From the NCBI RefSeq assembly GCF_000003605.2, contig NW_003121912.1:473041-520610 (forward strand): 47,570 nucleotides of DNA, in the 5' to 3' direction. This DNA is from Saccoglossus kowalevskii (Eukaryota > Hemichordata > Enteropneusta > Harrimaniidae). This document shows positions 35,572 through 45,858 of this stretch, in pieces. The notes beneath the pieces are model-generated. The model ran no database searches. It had not been told where the DNA came from and saw only the letters and a program-made list of their open reading frames with translations. The position numbers and the translations under genes are program-made. The stretch's first letter is position 1, and every line of letters starts with the position of its first letter.

Positions 35572-35973
35572 CGCCCTATTTTAAATGGTTCACGCATACG
35601 CAATACACGATTCCTTTTCCGCATTGACGTAAGTGCTGAGTATCCAGTGACGACACCGTTATCATGGTGCACCGGAAGTACAACTCTAGGAGTCATGGCT
35701 GACTTATCCATTATTACCGAGGGGTGCAGTGTCCAGTATTAATTCAAAAGACATTTAATAACTGCATGAAATAAAACTAAAATTTACATAAATACTTTAT
35801 ATTAAAATATTATAACTAATTCTATATAGTTTTGGAGGTAAACTAATTGCTATTACAAAATGTACTCAAATGTTTTAATCTTCACTGGGACGAGGCCAGT
35901 GCTCCCCTTTCATTTCAGAGCGCTCAACTAATCGAGACGTACTAGTATTCCCAATCTTCAGTGTCTTTTCGTG

Positions 35974-35983
35974 TATATAAAAG
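35974..35983 (+). promoter_or_regulatory. Candidate TATA box of the KCC gene
   Basis: TATATAAAAG lies 52 bp upstream of the proposed KCC start codon, which would allow a short 5' leader. Alternatively the coding exon is preceded by a splice acceptor (ttttactag near 36012) and the true promoter lies further upstream. Confidence 0.35.
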
Positions 35984-36025
35984 TTCAACGTACACATGGT
36001 TTTGTTTTACTAGGTTATATTTACT

Positions 36026-36230
36026 ATGTCTGCTTCGCGTTTCGAAGTGTCAAAGACAGATACAAGTGTACTGTTGCCAGAAAATGGCGCCGTTGAACTT
36101 CAGCCTATGCAGAAAATTCCAGAATCGCCTCGAGCTGACGACAGTGTTGATGGACAGAGCATCGAAGCTGCGGCGCCGATCGTACAAATGGGAGAAAATG
36201 ACTGTGAACCACAGAATGTCGAGAAAAAAG
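36026..36230 (+). CDS. kcc: KCC exon 1, start codon and N-terminal tail
   Basis: 68 codons plus 1 nt, from ATG ([20 protein letters not shown]) to donor AAAAAG|GTTTGT. The composition is acidic and polar, fitting the disordered KCC N-terminus. The reading frame, its phase fit to exon 2 and the absence of an upstream in-frame Met support this start. N-termini diverge fast in the family, so this is the least certain exon. Confidence 0.7.
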
Positions 36231-39200
36231 GTTTGTCGCTGTCCTCGGTTATATCACACCACGGTTAACCGTGATCACACTTACCCATTAATAATAGCTC
36301 GATAACACAAGCTTTTGTTTATAGCGTCCGTTGTTTATTTGTTCATGTCAAATGCCGATTTGGACGGTAGACGAACTCACTGTGTACTGTGGTAGCACGT
36401 GTCTAGCTAGCAATACAAAGATATGCAAAGTACATGTAGTTTTGACTTCTACTTCTAAATATATCTTTATATCCAAACAGTGTAATAGTGTTAATTCAAT
36501 ATTTTAACTACTGGAGAATGTCAAAGTTCGTCTGCTTCACCATATTTGTTGATTCTGTGGCGTTCACGGCAATCATTCAATGCCACCTATTGTATTGAAA
36601 ACGATACTAATAATTCACTGATTGATACTGCACATGTTCAAAAAATATAGAATAACCGCTGTCCCTCTATAAGGACTGGAATAACGCATGACTATACTAA
36701 AATATGTTCTGACTTTACAACCATTGTTGTGCTTTAATAACCGTTTTCCTTTCTATTGCGCAACTCGGGATCAATAAATTAACACTCTTAAAATCGTAGA
36801 CTTTGTTTTCTAAATTCTGGAAGCACTAACTGTAAACCGAATTTGAATGATGGTTGATGACCATCTACCTTTGCATTATTTTCACTCAAGTATTTAGCAA
36901 GAAAAAAAGGTTACATTTTTTTTCAAGTTTGACCTCAGCAGTGTCACAGGTCATAAACATGTAGGTAAAGGTCACATAATTTCAAACTTGAATTTGCATT
37001 TGTCCACTGAGCTTTGTTTGATTTTTTTTTTTGGCTTTTTAAAATTTTAATTTTATTTTCGGTTGTAATCAAATTAAACTGTGTCAACATTCTATCAACA
37101 TCATATTTTGTTCTAGAATTCCAGACATTTTGAAAATTTTAGGCATGCTGCCTGGCATTGACAATTCCTTGGTTTGCACACTTGTTTTACATGTTTTTTT
37201 TTCTAATTTTTGATGAATGCATGGCCATTTTTTTATTATCTATCAACGTAAATGTTTATAACAATGGCAGTCAATAAATTTCTTAACAGTCCCTACAGCC
37301 TCAGTCTCATTTGCCCACAACTTGCTCAGTGACCCCCCACCAAGTGTCTAACAGTGAAATGTCTTCACTTGAGCGACTTTACTTTTAATGTTATCAGTTA
37401 ACACCAAACACATTTAATATTGTACTCGTTTTCTTCGATCAACTTTCAAATTCGTTTGACCTTAAGAAATTGGCTGCCAGCAGAGTTACAGTAGTCAAGC
37501 AAGCTAAATCCCACAAAATGAAGGAATGATTCAGTGAAAATAAAATCCAGCAAATATATTTTACTCCCTATGTTTAGCTTCGCTGTCAACTTTGTCGAGC
37601 GGAGCTTATCATATGAGTGATTGTCCGTCGTCGTCCGTGTCAATGTTTTACTTTTTCGACTTCTCCTTGAAAACTACAAGCCTGAATGCTTTGATACTTG
37701 GTGTATATGTACCTTGGGTAGACCTCTCTCAGATTTGTTCATTTCATGATATCTTCAATTCTCTAATTTTGGTGAATATTTTTGTCATTTTTGGTAAAAA
37801 GTGATATTATCGACTTCTTGTTGAAAACCGCAAGTCCAATTGCTTTGATATTACATATATAGGTATTACATGTGGACCTCTCTCTGATTTGTTCATTTTG
37901 TAATGATATCTTTAATTCTCTAATTTTGGTGAATATTTTTGTAATTTTTGGTAAAAAGTGATATTTTCGACTTCTTGAAAACTACAAGCCTGAATGATTT
38001 GATACTTGTGTATATGTACCTTGGCAGTGTTCTCCCCAGGGATTTAAACCACTGTGGCGGCCTAATTTGCATATCATTTGCATATCATTTACATAATAAT
38101 GGAAATTGACCAAAGCACATTTACACCCACACAATAAACAACATACATTTTTAAAAACAAAGTGGCAGATATTTATTTGCTTCACACAGTGTTATAAACA
38201 CTTTTATTTTGGGCACTTTTGTAATATTAATGAGCTCGGTCACAAGGAAAATATTTTTTTTTTTGAGTCAAAATATTACGTTCCACAATTTAGAAGAGTT
38301 TGAATTTAAAAATGAAACATTCTCGAAATGCAAATGCTGCAGACTAAAAAGAAACAAATAAATTGTAAAAGGTTGAATGAAACGTTTGAGCCAGGATTAT
38401 GTTCAAGACTTTCATGATCTTATTTACTACAAAATTCTCCTTCAAAAAATCGACCATGTTGTTATTTGGCGGATTGTTGGTTATTATTCCGACCATCAGC
38501 TTCTAACGTTTACATTTACAGTAAATGAACGAACAAATAACACTTCCAAACAATCAAAGTTACGACGTGACATAACTTACTTCGCGATGTTTTACACCGG
38601 TTATACCAATAATTCCTCTTACTCGGTCATGATGCCATGCAAAAATTAAAGACTTCTTTTTTTTTATATGAAAAAACGTAAAATTTGAGCTAGTTTTATC
38701 GGGAGAAATTATTTTTGATCACTCGATCACTTTGGTGAAAAACACCAGACCCGCCATGATAGTTATGACGCATTAGTTGACCGGCATGTGTCCTTTGACC
38801 CGGTGGGTCAAAAACGCCATTTACCAATCAAAATGCCGCATGGTATTGCCGGTAGAACCTGATGTTTTCCGAATGATCGTGATCATAAAAATTACATTGC
38901 GGAAGTAAAGCGATGTTGTAGCACGATGTGTTGGTATGAATTTCAGATGAAAACTGCATGATGGTTTTTGAAAGAGGTGATTAGAAATTTTTAAAAGGTA
39001 AAAAAAAGTATTGAAAGAAGAGTTTTTACATAATTCACGATGATAACAGTTCAAATGTATTTTACCCAATAACGCAATAAACACGTTTTTTTCTTGAGTA
39101 GCGATTGTAGCGTAAACTGATCGTGAACTCCGATTTGCCCATGTTATATTGGGTGGAATTGATTTTGAAAGAGTTTTAGCTTTCAAACTAAAGTCTGCGT

Positions 39201-42200
39201 CTATCCTTAGAAAGTATTTACTTACAAACAAAGAGGTGCTAATTTTACAAAATTGACTTGTATTGTTCAAAGCCGCTACCATCGTCCGCCTGCACGGTGT
39301 TGTTCCGTTCGGACATTCCTCCCTCTACAACACCGTGCGGTAATACCATTCATAACCGTGTATGTCACGTGGTTGCACAATAGAAAGTTTACCGGCCAAT
39401 AGAAAGCTTTGTTACAAAGACTGCCAGAAAGCGCTCGGAGCTCTGCATTTCTGATGTTTTCGGCTTCATTACTGCCAATATGTGTTGCAGTGATATCACG
39501 AGCTTTGGGGTATAACACCTACTCTTCTATAATAGTCAATAGTGGTGACAACACTATTACCACTATTACTAAGTAAAGCTTGAATAGCTTTGGTCTGAAT
39601 ACCAGTGAGTTGCATGATGTATGGATATTGTCGCTGTATCGCCTCGACATCCAAGCCAACACAGCTTTAGCTGTGCTCCGCGACATTTATTCTCGGTCAG
39701 GCATTTTCACCGCCTGGCAACCATCATGGTGAAACAAAGGCCAATAAATTCTCAGAAAACGGTATTTTGGGATGATTGTTGTCATGCCCTACATATGCAA
39801 CATATTTTAGCTATTTTCACCGGCTTTTTGATCAGTGCACAGCAGCTCGCACAGAGTCCATAGAAATACATGGTAGAGTGGTGCGCGTCTTAAATAGCAA
39901 TGTGGAGCGTTTAGTGACTTAGCTCCGCCTCGAAGATTTTGATAGCTTGGGCAAGCGCGTTGAAGAAAGAAGTAATATGATTGGCTGTTGTTAAACTGTG
40001 AGGGCATTGTCACATACACATAGTCCTAATGAAATACTTCAAGGTGATAGTGGAGTACTTCGCCGGAACATTCACCTTGAAAATTCAAGATGAGCCGCTA
40101 CCACATCATGCGACTATGTCTATTGTTTCCAAATTATTATCCACGACTGGCAAGATGCGTGTCAGTCGGTACGTAAGTATAATAACAATATGACAATAGT
40201 CGGAAGCGTTTCCGCAGTGGTCGCTAATTTTGAGTGCCGGTCAGGCCGCCCAGCGTGACGAGATCCTCCAATGAAAAGAAGCACTGTGGTCTTGCTAATC
40301 ACCATGGCAGTGTCAGACCGGTGTGGCGGCAAATCGAAGCACTGTGGCGGGACCGCCACGCTGTTTACATCCTGGGGAGAACACTGCTTGGGTAGACCTC
40401 TTTCAGATTTGTTCATTTCATGATGATATCTTCAATTCTCTAATTTTGGTGAATATTTTTGTCATTTTTGGTAAAAAGTGATATTTTCCACATCTTGTTG
40501 AAAACCGCAAGTCTGATTGTTTTGATACTATACATATTGTTCATTTTTTAATGATACTTTCTGTTCTTTAATTGAAATGTGCATTGCTAACATCGGAGCT
40601 ATCTCAGCCGAGAGGCTACTTGTTTTGATTCAACTTGTCAGAAATCAGTGAAAACAAATTTCATACAAAACACCCAAATAGTCATTTCAGCGAAAATTAT
40701 TTTACGGTATTCAAAAATAACAACTTTAAGGACACCAAATATTCCAGAAATGACAAAAACACAATCACAAAGACTGGAGACAGACATGAGTAAAGCTGTG
40801 GACCCACAGCTAAGATTTTTAAATATCAAATCTATTTTTACCCGTGTGTCAATTCTGTGACATTTAAGTCTTTGTATCTTTCAACCATTTTTAATGTTAT
40901 GTCTAATTTTGCTATTTATAGATGTATTTATGGATGTCTCAGGTGTAAAATTACAGTATGACATGAACTTGTGTATTAGTTTTTAAAGCGGGGAAGTTGC
41001 ACCTGCGTATGCATCAGACGACCATAGCGTGTCGTTGTTTACAAACAAGCGTCTACCGATGAGCCTTTGTGTTTTTAGCGTGTGTTGTTATCGTCGCTTG
41101 GGACTCGATTCTTGTGCATGCGCAGGTGACAACCCTCCCGCTTTAAACTAATTCCTTTTCAGCACGTCTTTGATTGTAGCAATTTTCATGTCAATATATA
41201 AAAACACACACTCACAGCTCCACACCATTCACTACTTTAACATACTATAAAAAAAACACCAGTTACATCATTCTTGGTGATCAATGTTTCGGTTGTTGTC
41301 CACGATAGCTGTATTTATTGTTCAGTTTGATTAATGTGTCTGCACTTGCTGTGGTTCTGCTGTACTCTTTGGACAAAAACTTTTAGCATTATTTACTAAA
41401 TCTGACGTCTCCTTGGTTATATGCTAGTCAGACACTGACAAGTAAGTAAAGAAGTCGGGGCATAGTCAACATCCCACTTCAGTATCACAGGTAGGCCTAG
41501 AAGATCACCAAACAGCATCTCAGATATTGGTGTACGTCAGTAAACAAAATTTTTATGTTGGAGAATACAGTTTACAAATACTGGATATGATATACTGCAA
41601 AGTGAAAAAAAACATACCCAACCATTGATTTTTGCACAAAAGTCTTATTCTAGGGAGCGGGCATCCGGGCATTTACGCCGCCTGGCAACCATCACAGAAA
41701 ACAAATGCTTGAAAACTCACAGAAAACAGAACTTTGGGATAGTTGTTGAGATACCCCTAAACAATGTAACAAGATTACCCCTACGTTTGCAACATATATA
41801 AATTTGATTGCTCAGGATAGTTTGTGCTGTTTTCTTGACTTTAGCTGTTTTCACCGGCTCTTTGACCAGTGTTCTACAGCAGGTCGCGCAGGGCCCATAG
41901 TAATACATGGTACGGTGGTGCACTTGTCGGCAATGTAAACCGTTATGTGACGTAGCTCCACCCCGAAAGTAGGGAAATAAACCAAAAACACAAAACAAAA
42001 ACAAATAAAACAATCCACAAGAACATTACTTGAGAAATGTATATGGACCCCATGGTATACATGAAAATGTCAATATACAATAAATGTCAGTGAATACAGT
42101 ATTATCAACAACATATCCTTCAGCCCCAACATTTGGTGTGTAATTGTGTGAGTGTACACTCATGGACACACATGTAACTGTCTCATCTAGGAATTGAATA

Positions 42201-45200
42201 CTAGATGGAATGATTCAAGTGATTTAAAAACAAAAAGGAGAAATACCATGATAAGCAGGAATTTCAATGAGTAAAAATTGTGCAAAACCCAAGAACAAAT
42301 TACCGAAAAATTGGTGCAAATACCACAATCACATGTTCCGGATGAAACACTGCTGTAATTTCATAGTACATGTTTGGATCAAGATTTTTATGAAAATTCT
42401 GGAAAATGTTTTGCAGCTATATGTTGTGAAAGATCAGAGAGAAGTTGACTTAAATGGGGAGGGGGGGGGGGTAACCTTTCATTTGATGTTCAAAGTTTGT
42501 TGCAATCCAAAGTTTCAAGGGATTCAAAAACAAAAGGGAGAAATACCATTCATCCTGTATAATAAGCAGGAATTTCAATGAGCAAAAATTGTGCAAAACC
42601 CAAGAAAAAGGGCATAATTACCGAAAAATTGGTGCAAATACCCCAATCACATGTCCCGGATGAAACACTGCTGTGTAATTCATAGTACAGGTCTGGATCA
42701 ACCTTTTTATAAAAATTCTGGTAAAGGTTTTGCAGCTATATGTTGTGAAAGATCAGAGAAGTTGACTTATAAGAGGGGGGAGAATGTATTAACCTTTCAA
42801 GAGTTCATGTGATTTATTCATTTTATATACCCAGTACTGGTACCTTTCTTCAACTTATTTTGTGTAAACTCAAAGATGAGTTGCTGGTTATTAATGCTGT
42901 ATTCTGATGATAGACCATACTTTCATTTCAGATACAACTCCATCAATACAAGTGACGATGGAAGGGGATGATCATTCACACCATGTTGTTGTTCCATGTA
43001 ATACCCAGAAAAATTTACTTCTTTATGAGGTAAGTTAAGTGAGACAAGAACACCCCCAACCCAAACCCAGAGATCAACATACTTTTTATATTACGAGATT
43101 TTACAGTTGTTTTGTTTATTCATCAAATTGTCAAATTCATTGTTATCAGATGCTCAGTGTACTTTTTTTTAGTCTAACTCTAAACTGGAATATAGAGAAC
43201 TATCAAAAAGGATATATGTTTTTACTTGTCTCACAGCACAGTTATTTGGTATGAAAGTAAACTGGTTACATTGCATTGATCTGGTCCATTTTATTTTGAA
43301 TTCAATAGTAATTTTTTACACTCTTTGTTGCTTTTAGGGGAGCCATTGAATCCCTCTCTCCTGTCACTCATTTATAGCATTGCTGCGATTTAATTTGAGT
43401 CAATATTCATGGTTTTTTTTTTTTTTTTTACTACAGGATGATATGAAACACATGCCACCATTGTCATCATTTCTCAGAGGGTTCAAAGCACCAGGCACAG
43501 AAGATTACAATGACGAAACAGAAAAACGTAAAATGGTAAGTACAAACTCCTCTTTTATCATTTATCACTAAATTTCTTGGTGCTCAGTATTTTTCAACCG
43601 GAAAGAGACCATATTTTTACTACTTTTTTGATTGGACAACTACATTTTCATGTGGACAACCAGTTTTTTCAAGTGGTTGTGTATTTTTTTTAATTCCGGA
43701 CGCAGTCCGAAAACGGGGACTTATGTTTTGACGTCCGTGCGTCTGGACCTGTATCTTAGAAATGCCTGGACCAATCACAATCAAACTTCACACATATATC
43801 ATACATGATATTATACATATGCACGTCAATTTGTTTCACGATCGGATTCAAGATGGCCAAATGGCGACCATTTTTGTGCTAAAAAATCATCATAATCAAG
43901 AATTTCTCTGCTGTTTACAGATGGATTTTGTTCAAATTTGGTATATATGTTAGACATTATATGACCTTGATGCACATCATTTTGTTTTTCAGATAAAATT
44001 CAAAATGGCCGACTGGAGGCCATTTTGTTTTAATGAATGTGGTTAGAACCATATATCTGACATGCTTTGACTGATTATGTTCAAATTTTATTATTCATTA
44101 TACATGTATTCAAAATGGCTGATTTAGTTTTAATTAATGCTGTTCCAGAGCAATATCTCTCAATACTCGTTTGACCATCAGATACAAATGTCAATCATTT
44201 TAATGTTAAATAATTATATTCCTGACACGGTTATATTCCAGCTATATTACTATGAACAAAACTATATATCTTAAATTTGATAACTAACTGGGACTGTGCC
44301 ATGCATGGCTTGTTATTAATTAATTTCTGAATGCAGCTTTGTATGTCACGTAACATTTGCAAAGCATCTTGAATTGTGACTTCTTGTTACTTGATTTAGA
44401 CAATCATGATTATTGTTCTGATTTTAATTAATTTGAATATTTTATGGAAAGGAAGTAAACAGCTACAGATACTTTCTTGGGAAAATGTACATGTTTCGCT
44501 TGCATGTGTATCAACATGTTGATTAAAAGGATTGTGTTCCAATTAAATATATGATCACTCCTTTCAAAAATAAATATCGAATCAAATTCAATTATCATGC
44601 TCATAGTAGTCTGCTGTATTTGATTATCTGCCTGAAGTCACCCCCAATTTAACATTGTAAAAGTAATCTGTGGTAACAGAGCTCTCCTGCAGGAAAGCCT
44701 ACAATCAAACATAATTTGTAGAATCCTATGGATTGTATCAGGCATGTTATAATGCAAGCAAGAAAACACACAAAATGTATAAAATTTAAATCCAAATTGC
44801 TCATGGTGATTGCAATAATCAATGGGAGTTGTTCTGCTTATAATGCAAAGTTAAAAAAAGTTTGAGTATGGTGTCCTTGAAATATCAGCAGTATATTGCC
44901 TGTTTTAGAGATGCACGAATAGCACTCCTAATACAGCAAACATTGGATCACCTGTGTGTTCACCATACACATTGAGATATTGAGTTATTGAGATACCAAT
45001 TATTGGTTTCTTTCATAGTCTTTTATGGTGTTATAACACAAACAAACTTTGAATATTTGTTTTAACATGACACTAATTAATGTATTTATCTTTCAGAAAG
45101 CCAAGTTGGGTACAATGCTTGGTGTTTATCTACCAACCATCCAGCATATATTTGGTGTATTGATGTTCTTACGTCTCTTCTGGATTGTTGGTAATGCAGG

Positions 45201-45858
45201 TGTTATACAATCTTTCTTGCTTGTTGCTCTATGTTGTCTCACGGTAAGTTAGCTACAAAAATCTGGATAAATCTTTCTACAAATTAAACTATTTATTAAG
45301 TCCATATTATAAAACTAATACTTAGTCCATTTGCCAAGTTTTTTTACAATGCAATGTACGATACTGGACCAAATATAAAAACAAGTGGTAAAGAGCCAGG
45401 TTGCTAATACAATAGTTTGTAAATAGCTAGAAATAATAATAATAATAACTTCATTTCATCTTTAAAAATAAACATTTCTATCAATAATGTGTATAGCAAC
45501 AAAGAATAAAATGAAATTAATTATGAATAAATTTACAAATCATATTTTCTTTTCATGTTTTATTAAGAAAGCATTGTGTATAAATTCTTCTATAGATTAA
45601 GTAATATTTTTATCTATGTTTTGCAATAAATAAATGATTTTTTAGAGATTGGTTTGTATTCAATAAATATTATTATTGTAGATTGCGATAAGCCGATAAG
45701 TTGCCTCACTTCCTAATGGATGTTAGCTCTTGTTTTCTTTATTATATGTTGACTCTGTGTAATTCAAGTAAATTCACATAATATGTCTTACTTTCCATTT
45801 CAGACATTCCTTACATCAATATCAATGAGTGCCATCGCAACTAATGGGGTTGTTGAAA
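36026..45858 (+). CDS. kcc: K-Cl cotransporter (SLC12/KCC clade), first five exons, continues beyond the window
   Basis: Electroneutral potassium-chloride symporter of the plasma membrane. It sets intracellular chloride and cell volume and so influences the sign of GABA/glycine responses. Exons 36026-36230, 42932-43029, 43437-43535, 45097-45243 and 45804-45858 join in frame (604 nt, 201 codons plus 1 nt). The N-terminus is soluble and acidic. [19 protein letters not shown] matches the conserved pre-TM1 segment of KCCs, and [18 protein letters not shown] starts TM1. [13 protein letters not shown] is the KCC signature between TM2 and TM3; NKCCs read STNGKV here. All donors are GT (mostly GTAAGT) and all acceptors are AG. 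The remaining roughly 800-900 residues (rest of the 12 TM segments and C-terminal domain) lie to the right. The clade is firm; which KCC paralogue cannot be said. Confidence 0.9.
37575..38024 (+). repeat. 155-bp tandem repeat, left part (interrupted)
   Basis: Units begin CGACTTCTTGTTGAAAAC-like at 37657, 37811 and 37968 (spacing 154 and 157). Each contains GATACTTGnGTATATGTACC, GACCTCTCTCnGATTTGTTC and TAATTTTGGTGAATATTTTT. Just upstream is a GTCCGTCGTCGTCCGTGTCA head. The third unit breaks at 38024 and resumes at 40387. It lies in KCC intron 1. Confidence 0.88.
38020..40391. mobile_element. 2,362-bp hAT-like transposon split into the 155-bp repeat
   Basis: The element is 38025-40386. It has a perfect 16-bp terminal inverted repeat, CAGTGTTCTCCCCAGG, and the 5-bp direct repeat CTTGG on each side (38020-38024, 40387-40391). 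Subterminal ACTGTGGCGG occurs near both ends. CAGTG...CACTG ends are hAT-like, though hATs usually make 8-bp duplications. The interior has only unrecognised ORFs (38377-38649 plus; 38821-39282 and 39276-39518 minus), so a functional transposase is not evident. An 11-bp perfect hairpin (GCACGGTGTTG) occurs at 39293-39339, and a family 3 MITE sits at 39688-39937. Confidence 0.9.
39688..39937. mobile_element. MITE family 3, copy 2 (nested, internally deleted)
   Basis: Inverted relative to copy 1: TATTCTCGG at the left, TTTTCACCGCCTGGCAACC, CCATAGAAATACATGG, and AGCTCCGCCTCGA at the right. About 80 bp shorter than copy 1, with eroded ends. It is inserted inside the 2.36-kb hAT-like element. Confidence 0.75.
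40387..40640 (+). repeat. 155-bp tandem repeat, right part
   Basis: Continuation of the repeat broken at 38024: CTTGGGTAGACCTC, TAATTTTGGTGAATATTTTT, then a further partial unit CATCTTGTTGAAAACCGCAA before it decays near 40560-40640. Confidence 0.85.
40983..41146. mobile_element. TTAA-flanked MITE, family 1, copy 3
   Basis: TTAA on both sides (40983-40986, 41143-41146) with termini AGCGGGGAAGTTGCACCTGC / GCGCAGGTGACAACCCTCCC. The flanks ATTAGT and ACTAAT are again complementary. In KCC intron 1. Confidence 0.9.
41646..41971. mobile_element. MITE family 3, copy 3
   Basis: 326 bp, inverted relative to copy 1, from TATTCTAGGGAGCGGGCATC to GACGTAGCTCCACCCCGAAA. Near full length. The minus ORF across it (41717-42013) is incidental. 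Confidence 0.82.
42223..42790. repeat. Two tandem copies of a roughly 310-bp segment
   Basis: CAGGAATTTCAATGAG occurs at 42256 and 42566. The copies share GTGCAAAACCCAAGAA, TTACCGAAAAATTGGTGCAA, CGGATGAAACACTGCTG and CAGCTATATGTTGTGAAAGA in the same order, and each has a G-run (up to 10 G near 42460) near its end. It lies 140 bp before KCC exon 2. Confidence 0.85.
42932..43029 (+). CDS. kcc: KCC exon 2
   Basis: 98 nt between ttcatttcag and GAG|GTAAGT. Encodes [16 protein letters not shown] and ends [10 protein letters not shown], corresponding to the N-x-x-L-[FY]-E motif before TM1 of KCCs. Confidence 0.85.
43437..43535 (+). CDS. kcc: KCC exon 3
   Basis: 99 nt between a long T-rich tract ending ctacag and ATG|GTAAGT. 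Encodes [16 protein letters not shown] and ends NDETEKRKM, a Lys/Arg-Glu-rich linker just before TM1. Confidence 0.88.
43536..45096 (+). other. kcc: KCC intron 3 with an unclassified interspersed repeat
   Basis: From about 43692 the intron contains TTCCGGACGCAGTCCG (a small hairpin), then GACGTCCGTGCG, CCAATCACAATCAAACTTCA and several AAnATGGCCGAnTGG-type repeats to about 44115. Similar layouts occur at 37575 and 46450. The remainder is AT-rich without features. Confidence 0.6.
45097..45243 (+). CDS. kcc: KCC exon 4, TM1 and start of TM2
   Basis: 147 nt between tatctttcag and ACG|GTAAGT. Encodes [20 protein letters not shown], then [16 protein letters not shown] (TM1) and [11 protein letters not shown] (TM2). 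The residue before IFG is His; characterised vertebrate CCC proteins have Asn there (see findings). Confidence 0.95.
45804..45858 (+). CDS. kcc: KCC exon 5, TM2 end and signature loop
   Basis: 55 nt between ccatttcag and GAAA|GTAAGT. Encodes [18 protein letters not shown], leaving phase 1. The next exon should begin with the GGSYFMISR-like TM3 segment; it was not found before the window ends. Confidence 0.92.

Larger units (their letters stand above)
36231..42931 (+). other. kcc: KCC intron 1 (6.7 kb)
   Basis: Bounded by GTTTGT and TTTCAG. More than half of it is repeat DNA: the 155-bp tandem array with its 2.36-kb insertion, two MITE families and the 310-bp duplication. No exon of another gene was recognised. 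Stretches 36231-37570, 41147-41645 and 41972-42222 show nothing specific. Confidence 0.8.

Noticed and set aside
40162-41999. Minus ORFs 40162-40416 and 41717-42013
   Set aside because: They lie in the right end of the 2.36-kb element and in a family 3 MITE copy, respectively.
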